64,000 bases of DNA, from the NCBI RefSeq assembly GCF_021730395.1, contig NC_069375.1, positions 12,919,001 to 12,983,000 of the forward strand, written 5' to 3'. Within the stretch, counting starts at the first letter, position 1; each line of letters starts with the position of its first letter. The stretch is from Mercenaria mercenaria (taxonomy: Eukaryota > Mollusca > Bivalvia > Venerida > Veneridae). The position numbers were made by a program, and so were the translations under genes. Under the pieces are notes generated by a model. It made no database searches, had not been told where the DNA came from, and saw nothing but the letters and a program-made list of their open reading frames with translations. Below are positions 27,901 to 35,051 of the stretch, one piece after another.

Positions 27901-30900
27901 TTTTGCACGATTTCTTTCAGGAAATCTCTAAAACATGTGACGTCACGCAATGGCTTTGACTACAAACAAAATGTTAAAACTGTTGATTTTATGTTAGTCA
28001 ATATGGTGACAGCGACAAGTAAGCATAGTTCCGGCTATATTTCTGTTGCCTTTAGATAATGGAACAACCTGTTCACACTGGCACTTCTGTTAAATTTTCT
28101 TGTTGTATGGTGGATGGGGTGTGAATGCATTGCACGTTATTATGCAGAAGGGGGGATGGGCTGGGACGTTTTTCATATACAGACTTTTGGTGGCTTGATA
28201 GAATTTTGATCAGAATTGATAAAAAAAAAATATTGATAGAATCTGTGTTTTAAGAATATTGATGCAGTTAGAAAAACATCACTGTTTACAAAAAAAAGCA
28301 CAGACGTCTAGCCGCTCACTGTCTTATCAGTTCTAAAAATAGAAACTACAACGGATTTGTTTACAAACACCATCTAATCTAGTCCTATATCATGACCCGC
28401 ATAAAATTAGTTTGACTACCACACCCCTAGCCGCTTCCAACAAGTAATGCTGTTTGGTGACAGATATCAACATACAAATGGCATGTAACTGTTAGACACT
28501 AAGCATACGTGAATTTATAAACTAAAAACCCTTTGTCAAAACCTTTATAATTTATGGAAAGTTCTAACTATTTTTTGCACTGTAAACAGTAAAAGACTGC
28601 AAAATGTTGACAGTCTGATCTTCATCGCATGCAAGATATTTTAAGTAAGTCCATTTCTAGCCTAAAATGCATAATTATTAATTTATCCTCATGCAGCACA
28701 ACAATGTCAACATACAAATTACCGGTAATACCGCGAAAATATATGACAATATAAGTCATAGCTTTAACTTCAACAGTTTTAAAAACGTCATGACACAAAA
28801 TAACTGCTGTAAAAACTAACAACATACTTACAGGTGGAGAAGCCATGATTTGACATATAATCTGTACAGGACGCTTTTTAAATACTTCCACGAATTTTCA
28901 AAACTCCGATCAACAACATGAACGACCGCAAAAAGGCACGTGAGCTAGACCTGTTTTGATTGGTCAATTTCGAACACATGTCGGAAATCATGGGACGGAA
29001 CTCTTTCGAGTTAATGTTAGATGGTTAATGTTACTAACCTCACGACATGACGAATAGCGCTAAACGACAAAAATGCAATAAAGTATTCACGCAATGAAAT
29101 TATTTTTGCAGCTTGAAATATTTTAAAGTTTCAGTACATCTAATGACGTTGTTCCAACGTTTTTACAACGTCGGAATAGCGATGTCGGATTTTGGTCGCT
29201 GTAAAGCCGTTTTCCCAAAAAAACACACACACACAAAAACTTTGCATTATGCATTTATTTTTCACATTCATATTCCGATTAACACAACATGACACACATA
29301 CTTACACAGCCTAGTTACTATTCTTCATCTAACCTCTGTTTTTCTTATGGAGCGGAATTCATATAAGTTTTAAGTAGCTTGTTTTCCAATCCATTCGATT
29401 GAAAATTTCTTTGTTTGTTTGTTTGTACTATTTTGATTGATGTATGTCTTTTTATCAAACTTTGTTAATTTCAATATAGTACTCATGTTTGTATATACAA
29501 TTTGTGGAAATAAATACAGTTTAAACTAAAGCCGTTGGAACAACATCGGAATTAGCGACGTCGGATTTTGGTCGCTGTAAAGCCGTTGGAACAACGTCGG
29601 GATAGCGACGTCGGACTTTGGTCGGTGTAAAGTCGTTGGAACAACGTCGGATTCTGGTCACCGACGTCGCGACCCCAAAACAACTATAAAAAGACGTCTT
29701 TGCGACGTCGTGTGTTTGCTGGGTATAGACCGGAAACAAAACAAAATATATACCAAAACCTAAGTCAATTTCCTGTGACATTAACCTCATTAACCTCTGA
29801 GTTAATGAACCCCAAATCAACAGACGGTATTCAGGTATTGTAAAGGCGTAGATGTAATACGTTATCAGTTCAGAAACCATATATCATTTTCAGTCCCTAG
29901 GTCACAGTGACCTTGAACTTTACTCTACCGACATACACAAAAAAATCCATAGGGATGGAACTACCTTTAAGCTGCCAGTGCTTAGTCATCCTGCAAAAAA
30001 AGCTATTACACTTTCTGACTGAGAGTCCGGAAACGAAGATGTTGACGGACGCGAGCATAAATGTTAAAAGGGTAAATTCTATTTACTATCACATTGTGAA
30101 ACAATGAACATACGCTCTGTAGGGCTTTTGAGCGACCCTTTTTACGAACAGTTAAAAACAGTAATACCTTATCCCCAGCAATTTGCTGGTACCCATTTAC
30201 AGTTGGACCGACTGAGGCAATCGCGATAAAGTGCCTTGTCAAAGGACACACTACAATGGGAGTAGTAGCTAGGAATCGTTTTTTTTTTTTGTTTTTTTTT
30301 GGGGGGGGGGGGGATTTAACGTCGCACCGACACATGATAGGTCATATGGCGACTTTCCAGCTTTAATGGTGGAGGAAGACCCCAGGTGCCCCTCCGTGCA
30401 TTATTTCATCACGAGCGGGTACCTGGGTAGAACCACCGACCTTCCGTAAGCCAGCTGGATGGCTTCCTCACATGAAGAATTCAACGCCCCGAGTGAGGCT
30501 CGAACCCACATCGATGAGGGGCAAGTGATTTGAAGTCAGCGACCTTAACCACTCGGCCACGGAGGCCCCAGCTAGGAATCGAACCCGGGGCTTTCTCTTC
30601 TTAACCTTCTTGACCTACAAGTCCACGAACGGACTGACGGACATCGCCATTCCAAATTACGTCCGTTGTTTTGAACCGGGCTTATATAAAGTAATATAAT
30701 TCATAAAATGAAAGTATGTTCATATCTACAGCTAGTCTGTTGAAAATAATAAAATATGAATGAAAATCAAAGTGTGCCCTATCTAACAAGAACTAGGTCA
30801 TGTGAGGACTTTTTAGGTACCGTAGCTAAGTAAACCCGTTCGAGTTTCGGGCACGGACGGCACATTGGAAAATCAAACTACCTTCTTTGAGATTTCTAAC

Positions 30901-31151
30901 CCATGCGTGAGAAGGGCACGTGATCGCAGATGGTGGTTTTAACCACTCTACCCAGGAGGCCCCTCTCAAGTGATAAAGACACATACATTTCTATTGTACA
31001 GTTATCAGGTTATATAAGAACACATTACCTTTGCAGGCGCAATCACTGATCCAGTGCATCGGAGAGTTTGTTCCACCGGCGGGGAAGGCGTCACTCGTAA
31101 ACCGTCGGATCCCGGCGAATTCACAAAACTCGATATACTCCGAAAGTCCAT
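9972..31151 (-). CDS. LIM-homeobox transcription factor, Lhx6/8 (Arrowhead)-like
   Basis: Six minus-strand coding exons: 31151-31029, 18273-18089, 17238-17021, 11634-11441, 10659-10575 and 10030-9972. All five junctions are GT-AG with matching phases (0, 2, 1, 0, 1), giving 287 residues. LIM1 has ligands C48, C51, H69, C72, C75, C78, C97 and H100. LIM2 has C109, C112, H131, C134, C137, C140, C159 and H162. The homeodomain covers about 195-254 (KRPRTSFT at its start, then IWFQNARARNKK in helix 3, with W242, F243, N245 and R247). The intron between homeodomain positions 46 and 47 is the classical one. LIM2 (SDWVRTARESVYHLDCF) and the ADMTG motif fit the Lhx6/8/Arrowhead group best. Only 33 residues follow the homeodomain. 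An in-frame TGA lies upstream of the start ATG with no other in-frame ATG between, supporting this start. It is presumably a nuclear regulator of cell fate. The first intron is 12.8 kb and hosts a nested candidate gene. Orthology within LIM-homeobox classes is a judgement by eye. Confidence 0.9.
11240..11340 (-). repeat. Fragment of tRNA-derived SINE (first family)
   Basis: Matches the front half of the full copies at 17679-17941 and 30279-30569, including CAACGCCCCGAGTGAGGCTC. The tail is missing. It lies between homeodomain exons 4 and 5 of the LIM-homeobox gene. Confidence 0.65.
11741..12563 (+). mobile_element. Pearl-type element with tandem core
   Basis: It begins near AACAAGAGCTGTC and ends in GTCGAGCTAAAAAT. 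Subterminal inverted repeats are visible: GCTCGACTATTTGAAGAA at the left against the complement of TTCTTCGAATAGTCGAGC at the right. Between them lie about five diverged core units, each with 'caagtgttcaaagtttca' and 'ggccataattcagcc'-like words. A GACGCCGACGCC patch stands before the right end. No protein is encoded, which fits a non-autonomous Helentron-associated element. It sits in the third intron of the LIM-homeobox gene. Confidence 0.65.
13760..15095 (-). mobile_element. Mariner transposon, complete ends
   Basis: About 1.34 kb, the usual mariner size. Terminal inverted repeats of about 28 bases begin CGAGGATTTTTCAAATATG at the left and end CATATTTGAACAATCCTCG at the right. The element is flanked by TA at 13758-13759 and 15096-15097, the normal mariner target duplication. 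It is inserted in the left arm of the long inverted repeat. Confidence 0.9.
13877..14945 (-). pseudogene. Broken mariner transposase
   Basis: The minus-strand frame 14945-14040 carries the helix-turn-helix region (VFRWFKKFK, HGPRPKTT) and the first catalytic Asp in VVTGDETWVHFFEP. The second catalytic site reads LLHENASSHRT, where mariners normally have HDNA, so Asp is replaced by Glu. The third site (YSPDLAPCDFFLF) lies in a different frame, 14077-13877, so a frameshift of the DNA transposon gene occurs near 14060. Together these make it an inactive D,D34D mariner transposase. The likely start is the Met before IARRSAYAVEIRSYI. Two short, opposite-strand frames in the same place are shadows. 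Confidence 0.85.
15848..15858 (+). repeat. Leftover mariner end in the opposite arm
   Basis: At the position in the right arm that mirrors the mariner insertion point, the arm carries TA plus CGAGGATTG, the outermost bases of the mariner inverted repeat, and nothing else of the transposon. This looks like the scar of a mariner once present in both arms. Confidence 0.6.
17679..17941 (+). repeat. Full tRNA-derived SINE (first family)
   Basis: The tRNA-like head has an A box (TAGCCGAGTTGTTAAGG) and a B box (GGGTTCGAGCCTC). The body contains GAATTCTTCATGTGAGGAAG, and the tail ends GTCGGTGCGACGTTAAATAA. It is the same family as 30279-30569 (minus strand). It lies in the second intron of the LIM-homeobox gene. 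Confidence 0.8.
18677..18922 (-). repeat. tRNA-derived SINE (third family)
   Basis: On the minus strand the head begins at the right (AGCCCATCCACTTAGCTCAA), with a degraded B box. The body carries the GGAGAACAG and AACGGCGTTAAAC words shared with the better-preserved copy at 25774-26058. First intron of the LIM-homeobox gene. Confidence 0.7.
19277..19400 (+). repeat. tRNA-like SINE head
   Basis: An A-box-like TAGCTCAATAGGGAGAGC and a B-box-like GTTTGACTCCC in tRNA spacing, followed by non-tRNA sequence. The folding is too poor for a working tRNA. Confidence 0.5.
19738..20610 (+). mobile_element. Pearl-type element, about four core units
   Basis: The left end forms a hairpin (GAGCACCGCCTTTCGGGTGC). 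Its CTCGTCTGATTTTTT is complementary to AAAAAATCAGATGAG just before the terminal CTAAAAAA. In between are about four roughly 170-bp units (shared words GGGGCCATAA, GCAAAAAGCA, TACAGGGTCAGCTTATGATG). A GACGCCGACGC tract precedes the right end. It is the same subfamily as the eight-unit copy at 37248-38753. Confidence 0.75.
20860..21297. repeat. Palindromic element around a poly-C run
   Basis: 20860-20960 and 21212-21297 are inverted copies (shared ATATCAAACTTCTTTTTCAA). An inner pair of CTAGGTACTCCG and CGGAGTACCTGG flanks a run of about 18 Cs at 21129-21147. It is hairpin or MITE-like, with no coding content. Confidence 0.6.
21686..21900 (+). repeat. tRNA-derived SINE (second family)
   Basis: The head carries TGGTCAATAGGTAACACAG and the B box GTGAGTTCGAGTCCC, then ATTACTAACTTTGGGTAA as in the minus-strand copy at 5030-5282. 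The 3' boundary is approximate. Confidence 0.6.
22020..22460. repeat. ACGTTG minisatellite
   Basis: About four diverging units of roughly 60-130 bases, each with CAACGTTGGAAAGACGTC and TTTTTTGGTTGATAATGAAA. The ACGTTG/CAACGT words make it nearly self-complementary, so it gives long spurious open frames on both strands. Confidence 0.8.
22823..23497 (+). mobile_element. Diverged pearl-type element
   Basis: It starts AACAAGAGCTGTCATAG and ends AGTAGGATAGCTCTGC with TCTAGCTAAAAT, matching the ends of 11741-12563. The tandem core is not evident, and a palindromic MITE occupies 23172-23306. The 157-residue frame across the left half looks accidental. Confidence 0.4.
23172..23306. repeat. Small palindromic MITE
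   Basis: The two halves are near-perfect inverted copies (CAGAATCCCTCGGGAAT against ATCCCTCGGGATTCTG) around a GGTACC-rich centre, and the match extends outward to GCGTTA/TAACGC. Confidence 0.7.
23755..24455 (+). mobile_element. Decayed pearl-type tandem core
   Basis: About four diverged units with 'cataattnagccaaa' and 'caaagtttcaaagcc' words, then AACCAAGGTGTGACGC and GAGTAGGATAG near the right end. Related to 11741-12563. Confidence 0.5.
24456..25226. other. Intronic stretch, nothing recognised
   Basis: AT-rich. It should contain the 3' untranslated region of the nested microprotein candidate, but no AATAAA on the minus strand was found close to its stop. Confidence 0.35.
25227..28846 (-). 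CDS. Candidate nested microprotein gene (55 residues), function unknown
   Basis: Four minus-strand pieces fit together: 28846-28832 (MASPP, donor GTAAGT), 26685-26657 (LYKDIMVFD), 25692-25603 (LMTMELMTMLTSEEKQTG and on to FDLE) and 25260-25227 (LRRHRTRKGS, stop). All sites are GT-AG, the donors are mostly strong, and the phases (0, 2, 2) agree at all three joins. The product would be 55 residues: hydrophobic and Met-rich in the middle, basic at the end (RRHRTRK), with no signal peptide or membrane segment. The family is not recognised. A CCAAT box and an E-box lie about 95-115 bases upstream of the ATG. A possible extra 43-base exon (26795-26753) has an acceptor but a weak donor, and including it would cause early termination. 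The whole gene lies within the first intron of the LIM-homeobox gene, same strand. The exons are short, so chance assembly cannot be ruled out. Confidence 0.45.
25774..26058 (-). repeat. Full tRNA-derived SINE (third family)
   Basis: On the minus strand, AGCCCACCCGCTTAGCTCAG (A box) and GGGTCGTGAGTTCGATCC (B box) begin the element. It ends through GGCGTTAAACCCAAAACAAA into a (TTTG)n-type tail. It is the best copy of this family in the window. Confidence 0.8.
26060..26440 (+). mobile_element. Diverged pearl-type element
   Basis: Two core-like units (TGACCTTGACCTTTGAGACA; AACATTCATGCCAA twice) are followed by a short CAGACAGACAC stretch. The words match the element at 51017-51597. No terminal hairpin is visible, so it is truncated. 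Confidence 0.5.
26962..27166. repeat. TTAA-flanked MITE (piggyBac-like ends)
   Basis: 205 bases between TTAA at 26958-26961 and TTAA at 27167-27170. The ends are inverted: CCTTTAGCCTACTAG against CCTTTACCCTGCTAAG. The centre has GTGCAGACC facing GGTCTGCAC. TTAA duplication with CCTTT-type ends is the piggyBac habit; family membership is inference. Confidence 0.7.
27171..28204. other. Intronic stretch, nothing recognised
   Basis: No repeat shared with the rest of the window and no convincing exon. Confidence 0.35.
28205..28390 (+). repeat. Dispersed repeat, uninterrupted copy
   Basis: Shares TTAGAAAAACATCACTGTTT and TCTTATCAGTTCTAAAAATA with the interrupted copy at 56985-59640. Its value is as the empty site of the pearl element inserted there. 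Confidence 0.6.
28937..28963 (-). promoter_or_regulatory. CCAAT box and E-box of the nested gene
   Basis: On the minus strand, CCAAT (28963-28959) and CACGTG (28942-28937) stand about 113 and 91 bases before the MASPP start codon. This is a normal CCAAT distance for a TATA-less promoter. Confidence 0.4.
29136..29710. repeat. ACGTCG minisatellite at right inverted end
   Basis: Repeats of GGATTTTGGTCGCTGTAAAG with GTTGGAACAACGTCGG occur at 29140-29220 and 29520-29700. The intervening AT-rich piece breaks the array. It faces the related array at 22020-22460. Confidence 0.65.
30279..30569 (-). repeat. Full tRNA-derived SINE with target-site duplication
   Basis: On the minus strand it runs from GGGGCCTCCGTGGCCGAGTG to a tail ending CGACGTTAAATCC and a C/A-rich stretch. 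AGCTAGGAATCG is present on both sides (30267-30278 and 30570-30581), a clear 12-bp target-site duplication. The host sequence continues as CGAACCCGGGG, itself a tRNA-like B box, so this is a SINE inside an older tRNA-derived repeat. Confidence 0.85.
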
Positions 31152-31358
31152 AGCGTTATATTCATAGGAAGTTGTAACATTCAAATGATTCTCCGCATGA
31201 AAACTTCAACCGCATGATTGGCGAGCTGAAGATGTGTATAAATTATAAGAAAATACCTATATAAATCATGGAAAGCATGCATATTTACAGGGCTAAATAT
31301 ACCGGCGACAGTTATGAAACACTAATAAGACAGAGAATAAAAGAATAACTGTTAACGG

Positions 31359-31391
31359 CTTGTCAATCAGCTCGGCCCTGTGATTGACAAG
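31359..31391. other. Perfect hairpin upstream of LIM-homeobox start
   Basis: CTTGTCAATCA and TGATTGACAAG form an 11-bp perfect stem around an 11-base loop, about 210 bases upstream of the LIM-homeobox ATG. TTGTCAATCA-type sites resemble the sites bound by TALE homeodomain factors (TGATTGAC). A regulatory role is inference. Confidence 0.35.
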
Positions 31392-31723
31392 TGTTTGGTA
31401 CTAAAACTCCCCACAGGCAAGAATGTATCATTCACATTGACATAAATATGTATCAATCTTCACGCGGTTGTTTTTCAATCAAGCTGTAATGTTCTTATGG
31501 TTTTAACAAATTAATTTCACCGATGAATTATAATTAAGGAAATATAGTTCCGTAAAGACGGGCGTATGATTGCGTTAACGTGAAAACATGTAAAATGCAA
31601 ATTAGATTCAAACCATGGTGGTATTGTGCGTTTTATTCAACCTGGTGGGTCGGAGTTAATATCTTATCTTTAAAAAAAACGAGCGAAATTGGTAGAGCAT
31701 TATACTGTAGCGGATCTCGTATC

Positions 31724-31805
31724 GGATGGCCTCGGTAGCTCAACTGGCATAGCATTGGAACGGTAAGCCGAAGGTCCGAAGGTCCGAGGTTCGAGTCCCG
31801 ATCGA
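31724..31805 (+). repeat. tRNA-like SINE head
   Basis: TAGCTCAACTGGCATAGC (A box) and GAGGTTCGAGTCCCG (B box) lie in tRNA spacing, with GGCCTCGG at the front. The acceptor stem does not close and the variable region is irregular, so this is a SINE head or tRNA pseudogene. Confidence 0.55.
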
Positions 31806-32276
31806 GACTGCACATTTTCCTGAGACTGTTACAATACTTTCAGTAATCAACGATACATTAGCGACAATGTAAGGTAGATGGTCAATGAATAAGAAATCGA
31901 GTTGCACAATAATACAGTGCCGACAGTTGCGAACCCCGCCTCGCCAGGTCGATTACAACGCACAATATATCAAATACAAAATACAGGAATTATTGGCTCT
32001 TCCGTTTGCTGAACAAGCGGAGAGGTAACTGGCCTTTCTTCATGTGAATAAGTTGTCATATACCTTCAGTGTGTTGGGTTTATCGGCACACGGGCACAAT
32101 TAAGTTATATAAGTATGAAATGAAAGGATTATCTGAAGTCTGTAGATACGTCTGAATTGCAGGCTATACTGAACCCTCGATAATGTATTATTTGTTGTTA
32201 TTTTTTTTTTTGTGACAAACAATTACTGCAAATATCATAAAATAGAAAACGGTCATACCAGTGAAAGTAATCTTAC

Positions 32277-32518
32277 CTTTATATTTATATGCAGTACCGT
32301 AACAACAAAATGGTAAAAAATCGATTTTATCAAAAATTGGCATGCATGCGCTGTTACTGGAATATACGAGTATATAATTTATATCTCCGTATTTCTCTGT
32401 ATAAATAGTTTTGGGGTTAAAAGCCGTTTTCAACCACCAGTCTTCTGATATCGTAGCAATACGTCCTTCACCTCTGAACGTGTTTGTGGCCCGCCGCCGT
32501 AACTGCCACACAGGCCAA
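32277..32518 (-). other. Exon-like segment upstream of LIM-homeobox gene
   Basis: The minus-strand segment is bounded by a TTTTATTATAG acceptor and a strong AAAG|GTAAGA donor, and one frame is open throughout (…EDWWLKTAFNPKTIY…). The frame matches no family I recognise. Spliced to the CATCTTCAG acceptor at about 31226 it would meet the in-frame stop before the LIM-homeobox ATG. The simplest reading is a 5' untranslated exon of that gene, or a chance open segment. Confidence 0.25.
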
Positions 32519-33368
32519 CTATAATAAAACGATAACTCTTTTGATTATCATTGATAAGCAGTTTCAAAATAAAAAGATTGGACAGTAACATCTATTAAAG
32601 ATAACAAAGTACGTGTGACTTTAGCCGAGTTTTGCCAACGGAATTCGAACAATTCACTCCAAGAACAGACAATAAAGTTTACTTGGTATTGAACTGAATC
32701 CTTTGCAATTAGATCTCGCACATGACAGCCCATACAGAGGCATTGACGCGATAGTTTAAATATACGAAATATAGTGGAAATATACCGCATAAGCACTTGA
32801 TTGTTTTTGCGGGCGCATGAGAAAAGTACCGCGTGTGCACGGAAAGGCTACCACATGTGCACGCAAAGACGAAATAGAAATATATTTATGTCCCTTCTGT
32901 GTCACTGTATATGTATCTTGTACAGGAAAACATCAGTGCTTTGAAAATAAGTGGAATTAGGACACGATTTCTAGTATGTCTAGAGTGGTTCCATACACGC
33001 ATAACTAAACAAAATGTAAAACGTTGACATGATTAACACACAAAGAAACATGAACAAAAAATGGTTAACATCGAAAATGCGTTGGTCGTGCGTAACGGCT
33101 TAATGAAAAATAAAGAATAAACATATTTGTATTGATTCGTATTTATTTTGATTTGCGTACTTTTAAGAGAAAAAAAAATGACTCCAGTAAAGAAACGTAA
33201 ATTCTTTTTCAGTCATAATTGGATTTTAAGAGTCACGAATACAATTTTCATTCAAACGAGTTTGTTTGAATATTGGATTAATTCCCTTTAAGGTCATTAT
33301 TTATTATGGCAACAGCGACACAGGAGTGAAAATCAATAGCGAAGGTGTATCGGGAAGAATTTATTTCC

Positions 33369-33427
33369 CAATCAGTTGTCATTTCATATTCATATTGTGA
33401 TCATTAACCTTTGAGGATATATGCAGG
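33369..33427 (+). promoter_or_regulatory. Possible promoter and 5' exon of the 128-residue gene
   Basis: CCAATCA at 33369 is followed 50 bases later by a perfect donor, ATGCAG|GTATGT (33427). The next acceptor on this strand in good context is TTTTAACAG just before the ATG at 34059, so a short untranslated first exon is plausible. Confidence 0.35.
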
Positions 33428-33842
33428 TATGTGTTTTTTATGGAAAAAAACTTTAAAAAGTTAACACTTAACACTTGGAATAATAATTATAATTCATATT
33501 AATGATGTAAATGTTTAAAGGTCGCTATATGGTCGATTTATTACGCCTAGTCAAGCCATGACATGTTTTGTTTACATATTTGTCAGTGTATAATTTACAT
33601 GCATTGACTGCTTAAGATCTTAATAGATGACTCAAATGACAAAGATCAAGAAGCGATATAATTGTAATATAATATAATGTATAAGCCTCGTATTTTGCTG
33701 TCGATCTTCTCCGTATAAAAAATCACCCTTTCTCACAATGCTGTATTTTGTTACATTATGTCGAAGACACAAAATTAATGTACAGTCAAACATGTGTGTT
33801 GTTCTGCCAACGTGATCTCTCATCACTGGTAGGTATATAACT

Positions 33843-33958
33843 GATTAGCCTGCCGGTGGCAAGTGATTCTACCTTTATCTTCTTTGGTAAGCACCCACTT
33901 TAACAGTTAATGGTACTGCCGACAAGTTCATTCTAGAAATTTAGCAGGGTAAGGGATA
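33843..33958. repeat. Decayed copy of the TTAA MITE
   Basis: GATTAGCCTGCCGGTGGCAA at the left and TTAGCAGGGTAAGGG at the right match the ends of 26962-27166. The middle is shortened. Confidence 0.6.
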
Positions 33959-34058
33959 ATGTTGACCCTTGTTTAAGGATTGTCTTTATTACGGATTTGA
34001 CTGTACTTTGTGAAATCCACGCTGACGTGATTTTTTTTACATATTGCTTTTAACAGTC

Positions 34059-34703
34059 ATGAGTCGTTTTGGCCGCAGCAACCCCATCACTCCAGACTAC
34101 ATGTACGGAGGGCAAAACACAAAGACGTTTAAACGTGTTGTTGACGGACTACCCCATGTGTGTGCGGACGGACACGGCCACGCCACAGAGAAGGAGGTTA
34201 TTCAGTGCATAGAAGCCCACAAGGTGTACGTCTGTTCGAGTAACCACATGCACACAGAAAATTGTGGCGCTGAAAGATGTGATGCGATTAAACGGTATGT
34301 AATTATATTCATGATTAAACCGTATGTAAACAGAGCAAGAGCCATAAAGCACACAAGCTGACCCGCCGCAAACTTAAACTGTAGCAGTGAAAAGACACAT
34401 TTCTCATGACCATCTTTTTTTTTTCAGGGAAGAACAACAGCTTCGAGATAAAGAACTGGCCAGACAGCATGAACGTGAAATGATGGACAAACAAATCCAC
34501 TTGGCCGACAATCTTAGGTGTGTTTGTGTACTATATCTATATCGAAAATGTGTGATACAGAAAAAAGCTATTTGAAAGCCATTTGATAGCATAGAATGCA
34601 ACCAAGCATAACGATAGCAGACACGGTTTGAGTCTGTTCGTTAGGGGTTAAGAAATGTACACCCCCTCCCCCTAAAGACCCATGGGGCAGGCTTAATCGG
34701 AAT

Positions 34704-34736
<33 letters not shown>

Positions 34737-34949
34737 GACTTTATTTAACGAGGCTACATATTCTCCTATACATATGCAAAGACAAAACTCGACCAGAAAA
34801 TATAACAGTATTAACTCCAAAACTGATTCTTTAAAGTCGTATCTATTTGGGAAAATGTAAAACATAATGTATCATATTTACTTTACAGGACGATGGGCTG
34901 GAACTTCAAAACACATGGTATGCCGTCCCTAACCTGGAAAGACAGCTAA
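34059..34949 (+). CDS. Unrecognised 128-residue Cys/His-rich protein
   Basis: Three coding exons, 34059-34294, 34428-34517 and 34889-34949, joined at GT-AG sites with matching phase (two bases over at both joins). The protein has a disordered front (MSRFGRSNPITPDYMYGG). A Cys/His-rich middle at about 37-75 has Cys and His spaced as HVCADGHGHA, IQCIEAHKVYVCSSNHMHTE and NCGAERC. A charged helix at about 79-110 (REEQQLRDKELARQHERE) is followed by a conserved-looking tail (GWNFKTHGMPSLTW). The middle could bind a metal such as zinc, but the spacing matches no zinc-finger class I know. The start is the first ATG two bases after a splice acceptor. There is no signal peptide or membrane segment. It is transcribed away from the LIM-homeobox gene. 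The family is unrecognised and the function unknown. Confidence 0.75.
34704..34735 (+). repeat. (TAA)n microsatellite
   Basis: About ten TAA/ATA units in the second intron of the 128-residue gene. Confidence 0.9.
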
Positions 34950-35045
34950 CTGTTGAACTTAAAAAGAAAACTGCGAGTTATATAATCTTGGAAGACATAC
35001 GAAAATATAGAATGTGCCAAGCATTGCAATTTAGAGTACTAATAC

Positions 35046-35051
35046 ATTAAA
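35046..35051 (+). terminator. Likely poly(A) signal (ATTAAA)
   Basis: ATTAAA, 97 bases past the stop of the 128-residue gene; no AATAAA lies closer. Confidence 0.4.

Larger units (their letters stand above)
22004..29723. mobile_element. Inverted-end pair CCCAGCAAACACAC, 7.7 kb apart
   Basis: CCCAGCAAACACACCACGT at the left faces its inverted counterpart (about 18 of 19 bases) at the right. Each is flanked outside by TA (22002-22003 and 29724-29725). Just inside each end is a minisatellite rich in ACGTTG or ACGTC words. Either one large, heavily interrupted DNA element, or two truncated copies of a short family facing each other. No transposase is visible. The nested microprotein candidate, SINEs and pearl elements lie between. 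Confidence 0.45.

Noticed and set aside
31724-31805. Working tRNA gene
   Set aside because: Irregular variable region with a duplicated GAAGGTCC word and an open acceptor stem.
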